A stretch of 64,000 nt of DNA from Nannobrachium achirus (lineage: Eukaryota > Chordata > Actinopteri > Myctophiformes > Myctophidae): contig OY997652.1 of assembly GCA_963921795.1 (NCBI GenBank), positions 64,919,955-64,983,954 on the forward strand. Direction: 5' to 3'. A program made the translations under genes and the position numbers. Below, one piece after another: positions 1 through 10,790 of the stretch. Within the stretch, counting starts at the first letter, position 1. Each line of letters opens with the position of its first letter. The notes beneath the pieces were generated by a model. That model ran no database searches. It was given only the letters and a program-made list of their open reading frames with translations, and was not told where the DNA came from.

Positions 1-115
1 AAGTATAGTAAGTATAGTATAGTTAGTTATAGTTCCTTTGATTAGTTATATTTCCTTTGATTAGTTATAGTTCCTTTGATTTAGCAGTTCAATTGTTTAT
101 GTAGTTTTAGTTTTT
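1..115. repeat. short AT-rich tandem repeat
   Basis: The first hundred bases repeat a unit of about 19 bases resembling TTAGTTATAGTTCCTTTGA three times after a run of AGTATAGT. No coding signal is visible. The stretch ends just before the GC-rich segment at the start of the piggyBac region. Confidence 0.6.
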
Positions 116-185
116 TTCTTTTTTCCGCCTTTCGTGAGTGGCTTCCATGCCCCCGCGGAAAGCCAAGACGCCTGCCGGGCCCGGG

Positions 186-455
186 AAGCGTCTCCCGGCT
201 GCCTCGAGCCAAGCTGCGGCGGTCTCCTCACCCAGTGGTTCCAGAGAACCAGCCCGATCACCCGGCCGTGCTCGCGGGTGTACCACGGCTGCTTCGAGCC
301 ATGCTGCGGTGGTCGCCTCGCCCAGTGGTTCCAGAGAACCAGCCCGATCACCCGGCCGTGCTCGCGGGCGTCCCCCGGCTGCTTCGAGCCAAGCTGCGGC
401 TGTCGCCTCGTCCAGTGGTTCCCGAGAACCGAAGCCCGATCATCCGGCCCTGGTC
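186..455 (+). repeat. GC-rich 90-bp tandem repeat, three copies
   Basis: Three copies of a 90-bp unit are visible; the phrase CCCAGTGGTTCC (TCCAGTGGTTCC in the last) starts at 231, 321 and 411. The period is a multiple of three, so any reading frame through it gives a 30-residue repeat. In the frame of an ATG at 147 it reads as an Ala/Ser/Arg-rich repeat with SPGRARG motifs. That frame differs from the piggyBac frame, which begins well at 512, so the array is either 5' leader or a separate N-terminal reading. It is far more GC-rich than its surroundings. Confidence 0.7.
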
Positions 456-729
456 GCGGGCGAAGCCGAAAGAGGCGAGGACCACCGGAGCCTGGTCCTG
501 GTCAGGCGACCATGGACTCCTTTTTGTTATCGGCCGTGCCCCGTCCGGAGACTGATTCGGAGGTCGACTCAGGCCCGGAGTCAGAACAACACGACCCACC
601 ACAAACCACGTCTCCTCCATTCAGTCCAGTGCCCTCCTTCACCACCCCTGTCGGGACACCGCAACCGGTGGATCGTCGGCAGGGTCTAAGAACCAGGGTA
701 ACGCCGCCACAAAACAAAGTAATCCTCGA

Positions 730-919
730 CAGGGCCGTTTTTAGCTATAGGCGGTATAGGCGGTCGCCTAGAGCGCCAATCTCAAGGGGGCGCCTGCCGA
801 AATGGAGTGTTTTTTTTTTTTTTATTATTATTACCCTTATTATTATTTTTATTTTTATTTTTTTATTAAAAAAAATCAAACCTCGGTCCGAAGTGGAGCG
901 GTGAATTTGAGCAGTTCCA

Positions 920-956
<37 letters not shown>

Positions 957-2174
957 GAACTCAAGTGTCCATGGCATGAGTAATTAATTTCTTCCGCCAC
1001 TAGGTGGCGAAAACAGTTCAAACTCAACCGGAAAGTTGTGGGACACTGGACACACATTGTTGTGGGACACTGGACACACATTGCTGCTCATAGCGGAGCT
1101 GTGCTTCACACCGCTCCAAAAATAAAATAAAATAATCTGCGCCCCCTCTATTGGTTTATCTCACCCAGACGATCCAGTTGCTTATACTATGTGGGTCAAA
1201 ATAACATTTTTATTATCAATCATAAAAACTCGAGTCGAGCATCAGAGGCAGCCTGCGGTGGGTCGCAGCAGGGCGATATGAATGAGATTGGTACTAGTAG
1301 TACCCCGCACTCTTCATTAGGGGGCGCCAATCGCTCAGCAGTGCACAGCCTGGGCTGGGCGCACCCGGCACAGCCTGGCTGGCCTTGGCCACTTCCGGGA
1401 CTGCAACAGCCAACAACAAGCATGTATGGATGTGCAAAGCAAGCAACAAGTTAGTCTAGTATGTAAACATTGTAGATTTATTATCAGTGCTCTTTCAAGA
1501 AGATTGTTGTTTAATGAAAAGATGGACATTGTTATAAAAGGACGGAAAAAGAAGGCTAAATTAACTTAGTTGTCACCTCATCATTCCTCCCTGGCTTTTG
1601 GAACTTAAAAGGAATACGCTTTATGATCCCTTCATTGAGAAATTCACCCAAAAGGACACGAGCATGGATTTTATGTGAACAGCAGTTACAGAACCATGTC
1701 ATAATCGTCATTGGTGATAGGTGAGAGAAACTGAATTAATTTATATTGCTGGATCTGCCGCTGTGTATTTAATTTCCATTGATTGATTGATTGAACATTG
1801 AAGAATGTATTAGACGTTTGCAATAGGAAAAGGTACAGTTTCATGACAGTACAAATCACTGGTACTAGGTCAACTAAAAGTATGTGTGTGCGTGCCGTGC
1901 TTATTAGGTTTATCCAGCGTGCTTGCCTTGTACACAGTCTGCTGTTCATTGTTGACCATTTTTGTAAAAAATAAAATAAAAAAAAAGTTAATGAGCCACC
2001 CAACCTGACCCAAAAATCACGCCAAAACCCGAGAAAATGTCATATTATTGAACAGTCATCCAAACCGGCCCAAAACCGACTAAATTCACGGCAAAACCCG
2101 CAAAAGTCGCGCGCGCGGGGGGCCGCATTCGAGAGAGCTCGCCTATAGCGCCGATTAGACCCCCTACGGCCCTG
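730..2174. mobile_element. hAT-like element inserted in piggyBac exon 1
   Basis: The element begins CAGGGCCGT and ends ACGGCCCTG, so the ends are inverted copies. It is flanked by a perfect 8-bp direct repeat ATCCTCGA at 722-729 and 2175-2182, the duplication length of hAT transposons. Removing the element and one repeat restores an open frame across exon 1. No transposase ORF is seen inside, so it is non-autonomous. It holds a poly-T run, an (AT)n tract at about 924-953, and a segment at 1814-1881 that resembles sequence near the Merlin-like gene at 46.7 kb. Confidence 0.88.
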
Positions 2175-2860
2175 ATCCTCGAGTCTCCATACAACTCCCA
2201 GCGGTATGTATTATCCTTATCGTTGACTTTGCATCAGTGAACTGTAGACTACTGTCCTGTACTTTTTCCCTATGCTACTTTTTTCCTATGCTAATAAATT
2301 ATTCAATCAATCTACAGGTCCTCCTTGTCTGATGCTCTGTCCGACACAGACAATGGATCACAGGAAGAGTGGAGGCCACGGAGGAAGAAACGCAAGCTCC
2401 CCGACGATCGTTTCATTGACAGTAAGTTGATTTTTTTTTATCCTAAAACGTTTTTATTTTTATGATCAGGCGAGTCTGCTAAACTCGCTTCATCCTGGAG
2501 GGTGGAGGCTTTCCGCAGTACCCGTGGGAAACCTGCGGGTGGTTCTGGCAACTGTTGTGAGAAGCTTGGTTTCTATTACTAGTTAGATCTGTTCTAAAGC
2601 CCGCCTACTGCATCCGGCTATCTACACCCTCATATACATGCAAGAACTGTTTCCGTATCCGGTATAGACTCAGTCCGGATCAGCAACTTGCATAGTAACT
2701 TGATCCCTGTATACTATCCCTAAACGTCACTGTCTCGTCATGTCTGTTATCGTCAGGTTCGTGTGGTGAGGATGATGATGATGAAGATGTTGATGATGAC
2801 GTTGCTGGTGATGACGCTTCGTCACGTGGTGGTGGTAAGAATATTTTAGATAGATATTTT

Positions 2861-2907
2861 ATGATTGATTGATTGATTGATTGATTGACATCTAAGTAAT
2901 GTATTTC

Positions 2908-2951
<44 letters not shown>

Positions 2952-2954
2952 TAT

Positions 2955-3048
<94 letters not shown>

Positions 3049-3050
3049 GT
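2861..3050. repeat. GATT, (AT)n and (GATA)n microsatellites in piggyBac intron 3
   Basis: A GATT run at about 2861-2888 is followed by (AT)n at 2909-3012 and (GATA)n to 3048. The Tyr/Ile reading frames through it are not genes. Confidence 0.95.
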
Positions 3051-3114
3051 AAGTAATGTATTAGATCTAAGTAATTTATTTTATTGTAAATTTTATTTTG
3101 GCATGTGTTTTCAG

Positions 3115-3466
3115 ATGCTGATCTGTGCATCTGTGTCAGGCAGTGCGACACAGACCGGCAAAAAGAAACGCCGGTCCAGGCGGCCCGTCTATGTAGTTAT
3201 GTATTTTATTGTAAACTAGAAATACTGTTCCTACGAAACAGTGTGGGCTCGCATGTAACACCATGTATGGGCCTTTGTACTGTTTTGAGGAGAACTTGAC
3301 TGAAAGTTAACATACGTGTGCTAGCACACGTATAATAATTGATTTTATTTTGTCATGTTTTCAGATGCTGCTTTGCAGAGGCCTGTCGAGCCTGAGGAGC
3401 CTGTGTCAGGCAATGCGACACAGACCGGCAAAAAGAAACACCGGCCCAGGCGGCCCGTCTATCTAG
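3115..3466 (+). other. two extra copies of piggyBac exon 4
   Basis: Exon 4 (3899-3991) has two relatives upstream. One starts at 3115 after TTTTCAG and is shortened. The other, 3365-3466, is full-length, opens with the same GATGCTGC codons after TTTTCAG and closes with a donor CTAG|GTAATG. The 3365-3466 copy has the same phase at both ends as exon 4, so it can be included, skipped or swapped without changing frame. Exon 4 is followed by the donor GGTAAG. A region of about 535 bp including a TACGTGTGCTAGCACACGTA palindrome upstream of each later copy was evidently duplicated in tandem. Confidence 0.7.
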
Positions 3467-3473
3467 GTAATGT

Positions 3474-3840
3474 ATTTTATTGTAAACTAGAAATACTGTT
3501 CCTACGAAACAGTGTGGGCTCGCATGTATGTAACACCATGTATGGGCATAACGATCTACCCTTTGGCTGCACCTCATTGGCTAAAGCCCTGCTATCTAAG
3601 CAATGTATTTTATTGTAAACTAGAAATACTGTTCCTACAAAACAGTGTGGGCTCGCATGTAACACCATGTATGGGCATAACGATCTACCCTTTGGCTGCA
3701 CCTCATTGGCTAAAGCCCTGCTATCTAAGCAATGTATTTTATTGTAAACTAGAAATACTGTTCCTACGAAACAGTGTGGGCTCGCATGTAACACCATATA
3801 TGGGCCTTTGTACTGTTTTGAGGAGAACTTGACTGAAAGA
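3474..3840 (+). repeat. 130-bp tandem repeat in a piggyBac intron
   Basis: Units of about 130 bp begin TATTTTATTGTAAACTAG at about 3474, 3605 and 3735. Each contains AAATACTGTTCCTAC, a GGGCTCGCATGT block and CACCTCATTGGCTAA. A single partial unit also lies at 3200-3300. Confidence 0.85.
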
Positions 3841-4012
3841 TATACATACGTGTGCTAGCACACGTATAATAATTGATTTTATTTTGTCATGTTTTCAGAT
3901 GCTGCTCTGCAGAGGCCTGTCGAGCCTGAGGAGTCTGTGTCAGGCAGTGAGACACAGACCGGGAAAAAACGGAAACGCAAGACAAGCCACGGTAAGTTTT
4001 CTTTTCCCTGCT

Positions 4013-4018
<6 letters not shown>

Positions 4019-4099
<81 letters not shown>
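4019..4099. repeat. (GT)n microsatellite in piggyBac intron 4
   Basis: About 40 GT repeats lie between the donor at 3992 and the acceptor before 4190. Predicted Cys-Val ORFs here are artefacts. Confidence 0.97.
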
Positions 4100-4101
<2 letters not shown>

Positions 4102-5212
4102 CCTATTGTATGTGTGTAGGCCTATTGTATGTGTGTAGGCCTATTATATATGTATTGAATGGTAACTATCTATTTTGCTTCATTTACAGGTCGTGGACGT
4201 AAACGGAAGGAGCCTCCTGCATCTCCTGGCTGGAGGAGTGAGGAGGAGAAGCCTTGGTGTCCCATGGAGTTCCCATTTACAGCCAGTCCTTGGCCCATGA
4301 ATGAGGCTGCAGCTCTGGACTCAGACTGCCCAGAGGCCTTCCTTAGCCTTTTTCTGACAGAGGAGCTCCTGCAGGAAATGGTGGACCAGACCAACATCTA
4401 CGCTCAGAAGACAATTGCCACCATCGACTTTACTGAAACGCCCCGTTCACGGGCCACTGCATGGGAGGCAGTAACAGTAGAGGAGATGAAGAGGTTTCTT
4501 GGACTCTATTTCCTGTCTGGACTAGTCTGGAAACCAGAATGGGAACTCTTTTGGAAGAAGAGCACTGCCGATGACCTGTGTGTACACGAGACACCATATT
4601 TTGCGACAGTCATGCCTCGCAACAGGTTCCAAATCCTTCGCTTCATCCACTTCAGCGACCTTGAGGATACCGGCACAGACAGACTGTTCAAGATAAGACC
4701 TTTCATCGATTACCTCTTGAGCAGATTCCAGGCCATGTACCAACCGGGACAGGACATCTCCATCGATGAGGGTACGCTGCTGTATAGGGGACACCTTGGC
4801 TTCAAGGTGTACAACCCCATGAAGCCTGTGAAATACGGGATCAGGTCCTACATACTGTGTGACTCAGCCACTGGCTATTGCCATAACATCCGGCCGTATT
4901 GTGGGCAACACAACAGCTTGTCTCACACAGTTCACAGCCTCCTTGGTGACCTTCTAGGTCAAGGCTATCGAGTCTTCATGGAAAACTTTTACAACAGTGT
5001 CCTTCTCTGTGAAGAACTGCTGGAGAAGAACACACATGTGTGCGGGAAAATCAGGGCAACCAGAGGTTGCCCTGAAGAGATCCAAAAAGCAGACGTGTCA
5101 AACCTCAGCATGGGGGAGAGGCTTCTCCGTCACCAGGGCAAAGTCATGGTCTTGGCATGGAGGGACTCCACCATAGTGCGAATGGTCTCCACCTTCCACC
5201 ATGACACCACAG

Positions 5213-5555
5213 GTAAACTAGAAATACTGTTCCTACAAAACAGTGTGGGCTCGCATGTAACACCATGTATGGGCATAAAAAGCTCTACCCTTTGGCTGCA
5301 CCTCATTGGCTAAGGCCCTGCTATCTAAGTAATGTATTTCATTGTAAACTAGAAATACTGTTCCTACGAAACAGTGTGGGCTCGCATATATGTAACACCA
5401 TGTATGGGCATAAAAAGATCTACCCTTTGGCTGCACCTCATTGGCTAAGGCCCTGCTATCTAAGTAATGTATTTTATTGTAAACTAGAAATACTGTTCCT
5501 ACGAAACAGTGTGGGCTCGCATGTAACACCATGTATGGGCCTTTGTACTGTACTA
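5213..5555 (+). repeat. 130-bp tandem repeat filling piggyBac intron 5
   Basis: The same unit as at 3474-3840 fills this intron in about two and a half copies. The intron's own donor, G|GTAAACTAGAAATACTG, is the start of the first unit, so each further unit carries a copy of the donor sequence. The acceptor is at 5587. Confidence 0.85.
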
Positions 5556-6010
5556 ATTGATTTTATTTTGTTTTGTCATATAAACAGGGACTGTAAGGGT
5601 CTGGAGGAGGTCTGCGAAAGCCCACGTGGACAAAGTAAAGCCAGGTTGTATCATAGAATACAACAAGAAAATGAACGGCGTGGACAAATTGGACCAAAAC
5701 CTGTCGTACTACCCTTGCACAAGGAAAAGCTATAAGTGGACCAATAAGTGTATGTTTTATATGTTCAGCATCTCCATCTTCAATGCCTTTATGTTGTACC
5801 GGGCCAGAAATCCTCAGGGGAGGTACAAAGTGATGCTGGGCTTCATTGAACGCATTGTCAAGGCCTGGACCAGCCCCAGCCAGATCCCCCGAGCCCTGGC
5901 ACCTCATCCTCGGACTGCTAGGAGCTCTCTCCACCGCCCAGAAAACATCCCAGCGACAAAGAAGAAGTACCCGACCAGAGTCTGTGCTGTCTGCAGCAAG
6001 GACGGCATAA

Positions 6011-9000
6011 TAGTGGGGGAGCCAATCAAGTGATTCTGCTGGTTGTAATTTTGGAATGATAATTGTTGGAGACATTTATATCTTCATTCTTGGGGTTCTC
6101 ACAATGCCAAAAAAACATGTCTTCAATTTTTCTTTTTGGGTTTAGCATGTGTAATTAGCATAATTAGCCAATTAATTGACAAAAACAGGAAATGGCAATA
6201 ACTTTCCTTCTAGGTAACTTATAAAGGTGATCTAAGAGTCTAAGTCCATGTTTGTGAGGTCCAGAAATTCATATGTTACCATTGTGAAGTCATACAACCT
6301 TTCATAATTAGCATAATCAGCTTAAATTATACAAAAACTAGTTGAAAATCAGGAAATCGCTTCATTTTTCACATTTAGCTGACTTTAGAGAGATAATCTG
6401 ATACTCTTATTGACTAATTGAGTATGTTTACATGTCCAGAAATTCCTATCCTGATGTAAGTAAATCATGCAACCTTTTGTCATTAGTACAATCTGCATAC
6501 ATGATTTATTAATTAGTCTGAAAGTAGGAAATTACCTGTTTCTTTTTCTGTTAGTATATCCATAGATTAATTCTTGTCATAATGAGTCAAGCAACTGTGC
6601 TTCAGCTGTGAGGGATCACAGCTGATAAAGCTAATCATAGTTATTGAAATGGTATTACTGATATACACTTTCATGCGTGCTACCCGTGATGGCCTCTGGG
6701 AACTTCATCTTTCTTCCCTGGATGAGCTATGCAAATACTTCTTTGCTCATGACAAGCAGAAGTATGCCCGGTTGGTTCCAGTCTACCTAGCAGAAATGAA
6801 GGCCCTGCAGACCACAGATCCAGAGATATACCAAGAATTTATGGATGGGCACATTGGGCAGTTCACTGTCAATAAAAATCAGATACCATTCTGCGCCATT
6901 GGGGTGGATCATGCCCTTGAGCACATCACTCGCATCATGAAGGTCACTGGAGGCCTTGTGGGCATTACTCAGAATGCTAGTGCTAGGGAAAGGTTCTTCT
7001 TGACAGCACCAGAGCTGAGTAGACTTGCTGAAGAAGCATGCCAGATGGCTGCAGTGGCACACAAACAGCTACAAAAAAGGAGCACCATGACTTGTCCATT
7101 GCTGTCTGGACAAGGCAGGAAAAGAATGTACTTCGATTGAAGCATGTGATCAAGTCATCTTTGAATCCTCTAACATATGATGGCAAAGACCTACCCAATA
7201 TCATCACAAAAGTTGTGCTCATGACCATTCTCGAGGAGCTGCAGAATGAGAAGAGGACTGGTGACGTTGGTGTTGATCAGCAACCACAGAGTGCTGCCAC
7301 TGACAGTTGTCCCCTGCCATCTAAGAGTGTAACTGTCATAAATGGAATGGCATTGGTACAGGCAATGGGAAAGCCATCATGGATCAAGATATGTTCCCAG
7401 TGGGCTGACCACTTCATAGCCATACTGGACAGGAAGACCAAAGTACATAGTGAGACCCATGTAGTATTTGACCGCTATGATATTGCATCTTCACTGAATT
7501 AAGGAGGCCACGCGTAAGCGACGCCAGGGTGGCAAGCCCCCTACCACTTATCATGTGGAAGACAACACACCGATAGGGAAGGTGTCTGAAAAACAGTTCT
7601 TGTCAGGTATCCACACCAAAGATGAGCTGACTGTCTATCTTGCTAAGAAAGCCCTCCTACACTTCCAGGGGAAACCCAGCGTTTTCATAATCATGTCAAG
7701 GCAAGATGTCCACTCAAACGATATTGATGTAAAACATCTCCACAGCTCACAGGAAGAGGCTGACACAAGGATAATCCTGCACAGCCTGCTGTCTGAAGAG
7801 GGCAACATGTCTTTGTTCTTGCAATCCGACGGTACAATCAGCTGTGCAAGGATACCTATTTAATCACCGGTATGGGAAACAAAAAATGCATCATCTCACT
7901 GGAGCCAGTAGTGCAGGCACTGGGTGAAACGAGGACTTCAGCCTTACCAGGGTTCCATGCCTTCACTGGAACTGACCAGACAGGCCATTTAGCTGTCCTG
8001 TGGAGGTGGTATCTGCATTTGCTACTCTAGGTACTTCAAAAAAGCTCAGTTCTGAGTCTCTGACACAGAAAAAAAGATTGAAGCATTTGTTTGCCAGCTG
8101 TACGAGCCCGGTACAAATCTTGTGGATGTTGGTGAACTCAGGTGGAGGTTATTCACAAAGAAACAATTAGAAGCAGAGAAGCTGCCACCTACACAAGGAG
8201 CATTACATCAAGCCATTGCCCGTGCCCATTACCAGGCAATGGTATGGTATCAGGACCACGTACCTAACCCACAGATGCCACCAGCAACTGAGTATGGATG
8301 GGAGGCTGAGGGAGATCATCTGGTGCCAGTCACAACACAGGATCCCCCAGCTCCAGCCACCATTACTCAACTGATCAAATGTGTCACATTGTTCTTGTCG
8401 ATCTCAAAATTTGAACTGCTCTGAGATGTGCATGTGTGGGGCAGATGAAGAGGTGTGTTGTAATGTAAGCAAGGCGCAACTGTTGGGGATTGACGATGAC
8501 GACGACGAAGATGGAGACCCTTCTATTTAAATGTGTTTACAGAACTTTCTGTACATATTAGTATAAACAATCTGATAATTCTGTGACCATTTCTCATATT
8601 GTTCTTTATTTTATATGAGGGATATATAAAGAAATATAGCTATTTCTGGTTTCGGTGTGATTATTACATAATTATTACACAGACAAAAGGTTGCATGATT
8701 CATGTATAGGATAATAATAATTCCTGGACTTGTAAACATACATCTTAGAGTTTGTGAGAAGCTTTCAAAGTTGACTAAAACAAAGAAATGCAGCAATTTG
8801 CTTATTTTCACCTTGTTTTTGCGTAATTTATGCTAATTATGCTAATTATGAAAGGTTGTATGACTTCACAATGGTAACAGATGAGTTTCTGGACCTCACA
8901 AACATGGACTTAGACTCTTAGATCACCTTTATAAGTTACCCAGAAGCAAAGTTATTGCCATTTACTGTTTTTGGCAATTAATTGGCTAATTATGCTAATT

Positions 9001-9132
9001 ACACATGCTAAACACAAAAAGAAAAATTGAAGACATGTTTTTTTGGCATTGTGAGAACCCCAAGAATGAAGATATACATGTCTCCAAAAATTATCATTCC
9101 AAAATTACAAAAATTGATAGGCTCCTCTACTA
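6011..9132 (+). mobile_element. 3.1-kb DNA element with ~560-bp inverted arms, TAA duplication
   Basis: The left arm, 6011 to about 6570, is an inverted copy of about 8575-9132. The termini read TAGTGGGGGAGCCAATCAA on the left and TAGTAGAGGAGCCTATCAA on the right (reverse complement). The three bases TAA flank both ends (6008-6010, 9133-9135), and removing the element with one TAA reopens the piggyBac Cys-rich finger in frame (GIKRCETRQQC), which fixes the boundaries independently. A 3-bp TWA duplication is known for PIF/Harbinger, but the gene inside does not look like a Harbinger transposase, so I leave the superfamily open. Confidence 0.82.
6649..8529 (+). pseudogene. decayed gene of an unnamed conserved family, inside the 3.1-kb element
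   Basis: Long coding pieces on one strand shift frame several times: 6649-7077, then about 7074-7502, 7555-7862, about 7870-8030 and 8122-8529. The first piece contains MRATRDGLWELHLSSLDEL, later pieces HVEDNTPIGKVSEKQFLSG and SSQEEADTRIILH, and the end ELRWRLFTKKQLEAEKLPPT followed by a weakened Cys-rich tail (CMCGADEEVC) and an acidic run. I recall proteins with these motifs as uncharacterised, multi-copy families in fish and invertebrate genomes, but know no function and assign none. Four extra bases near 7500 create a TAA stop, and a deletion is likely near 7835. The position between long inverted arms suggests it was the element's own gene. Confidence 0.7.
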
Positions 9133-9209
9133 TAAAGAGGTGTGAGACGCGCCAGCAGTGCTCAGTCTGTCTTGTGCCATTGCACAAAAAAATCTGTTTT
9201 GACAGATAA

Positions 9210-9630
9210 CACTAGAGCCTTGATTTAGCAAATGCCCGCCCCCACAGGTACCCACTCGCACACACACGCAAACGCATGCACAAAGTCACACAGACACAGA
9301 CACACACAGACACAGATGTTTGAAGACGTGTGGGGAAGGAAATGGTACACATGCACGCACACACACACTTTGTAGTTGATGCTTTTGTTTTGGTTCAGAG
9401 AGGCCTTGGCGCTGAGTCAGGCTCTGAGACTCTGATCTAGGCCGCTGTTGTCTGGCTGGGACATTTTGTTGTGGAGACTTTGAACATTTTGGGGGTGTTG
9501 TGGAGCTATGTGTTGTGTTGACCCATGGCAGGTCATGGCTTTTGAAGTGAACTTTTTACTGGATTTTGTTTGATGTATGTAGAATGGTCTCTTAGATCGA
9601 GCCGCACTGTTTACGTTGTTGCTACTACAG

Positions 9631-9680
<50 letters not shown>

Positions 9681-9819
9681 GCATTTTCTTTTTGTGTTGA
9701 ATTCATATGTGTGATGTGTGTGGGGGGGGGGGACTTTTCAACTGTAGTTGAATAAAAGTCTGTATAACGCTTATTTATCTTTTTTCTTCTCGTTTTTGCA
9801 ATTTGTTTGAAGACATATA
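9210..9819 (+). other. probable piggyBac 3' flank with poly-A signal
   Basis: No gene is seen. The stretch is CA-rich, with a (CA)n run at 9634-9678, then a GGGGGGGGGG run and AATAAA at about 9752. The AATAAA could end transcripts of the piggyBac gene whose joined frame stops at 9209. Confidence 0.45.
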
Positions 9820-9860
9820 CCAGTAGGACACCCTAAGGGTGAGAGGTGACCGTCACTATT
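9820..9860 (-). mobile_element. Helitron-like 3' end
   Basis: On the minus strand a short hairpin (CACCCTTAGGGTG) is followed by TCCTACTGG and then T. Helitrons end in a hairpin plus CTRR before a T. Two similar ends lie at 19342 and 49728. The other end of this copy was not found. Confidence 0.4.
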
Positions 9861-10790
9861 ACACTATGACATGTTTTGGCCTATTACACTATCACAGTTA
9901 TTACACCATTACAGTTATTGCCCTATTACACTCTTACACTTATAGCACTATTACACTTACTATACTTTTAGCCCTATTACACTTATTACACTATCACACT
10001 ATTACACTTATAGCCCTATTACACCTTACACTTATTACACTAATACACATATTGCCCTATTACACTATTACAGTTATTGCCCTATTACACTATTACACTT
10101 ATAGCCCTATTACACTTATTACACTATCACATGATTACACTTATAGCCCTATTACACTATTACACTTATTACACTAATACAAGTATTGCCCTATTACACT
10201 AGTACAGTTATTGCCCTATTACACTATTACACTTATAGCCCTATTACACTTATTACACTATTACAGTTATTGCCCTATTCCACCATTACAGGTATAGCCC
10301 TATTACACTTATTACACTATTTCACTCATAGCCCTATTACACTTATTACACTATACACTTATTGCCCTATTACACTATTACACTTATAGCCCTATTACAC
10401 TTATTACACTATCACATGATTACACTTATAGCCCTATTACACCTTACACTTATTACACTAATACACATATTGCCCTATTACACTATTACAGTTATTGCCC
10501 TATTACAATATTACACTTATAGCCCTATTACACTTATTACACTATCACATGATTACACTTATAGCCCTATTACACTATTACACTTATTACACTAATACAA
10601 GTATTGCCCTATTACACTATTACAGTTATTGCCCTATTACACTATTACACTTATAGCCCTATTACACTTATTACACTATTACAGTTATTGCCCTATTCCA
10701 CTATTACAGTTATTGCCCTATTCCACTATTACACTATTACACTTATAGCCCTATTATACTATTACACTAATACACTTATTGCCCTATAAG
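9840..10790 (+). repeat. minisatellite of CTATTACACTTAT-type units
   Basis: Nearly a kilobase built from short variants such as GCCCTATTACACTATTACA and CACTTATAGCC. A higher-order block of about 420 bp recurs (compare 9960-10200 with 10385-10615). One strand stays open because the unit lacks stops, giving Tyr/Thr/Ile/Leu/Ala-rich ORFs that I reject as genes. Confidence 0.92.

Larger units (their letters stand above)
512..9209 (+). pseudogene. piggyBac-type transposase gene, six exons, split by two insertions
   Basis: Related to PGBD4-like piggyBac transposases, which cut and paste DNA at TTAA sites in the nucleus. Exons I infer, all with GT-AG borders and matching phases: 512-729 plus 2183-2203, 2318-2421, 2757-2834, 3899-3991, 4190-5212, and 5588-6010 plus 9136-9209. 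Leaving out the two insertions, these total 2034 nt, exactly 678 codons. The ATG at 512 has a good context (GACCATGG). The N-terminus is acidic and Ser-rich with basic KKRK runs, followed by the transposase core. Catalytic positions: Asp in SIDEG (codon 4765-4767), then Glu in FMENFYNS (4981-4983) where the family has Asp, and Asp in NGVDKLD (5683-5685). A C-terminal Cys-rich finger starts with CAVC before the second insertion and resumes with QQCSVCLVPL after it. As it stands the reading runs to a stop at 6031. The interruptions and the Asp-to-Glu change suggest a dead or altered gene. Confidence 0.85.

Noticed and set aside
866..1081. ORFs with Ile-Tyr runs here and at 2909-3151 and 54920-55205
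   Set aside because: They are translations of (AT)n microsatellites and have no other protein features.
6011..6033. Natural C-terminus of the piggyBac protein at the stop at 6031
   Set aside because: The Cys-rich finger resumes in frame at 9136 after the TAA-flanked element, so this stop belongs to the insertion.
7496..7508. Four extra bases including TTAA as a piggyBac excision scar
   Set aside because: piggyBac excision normally restores the site exactly, so a four-base gain is not its mark. A simple indel is enough.
9839..10789. Four plus-strand ORFs rich in Tyr, Thr, Ile and Leu
   Set aside because: The frame is open only because the minisatellite unit contains no stop. No start context, splice site or family resemblance.
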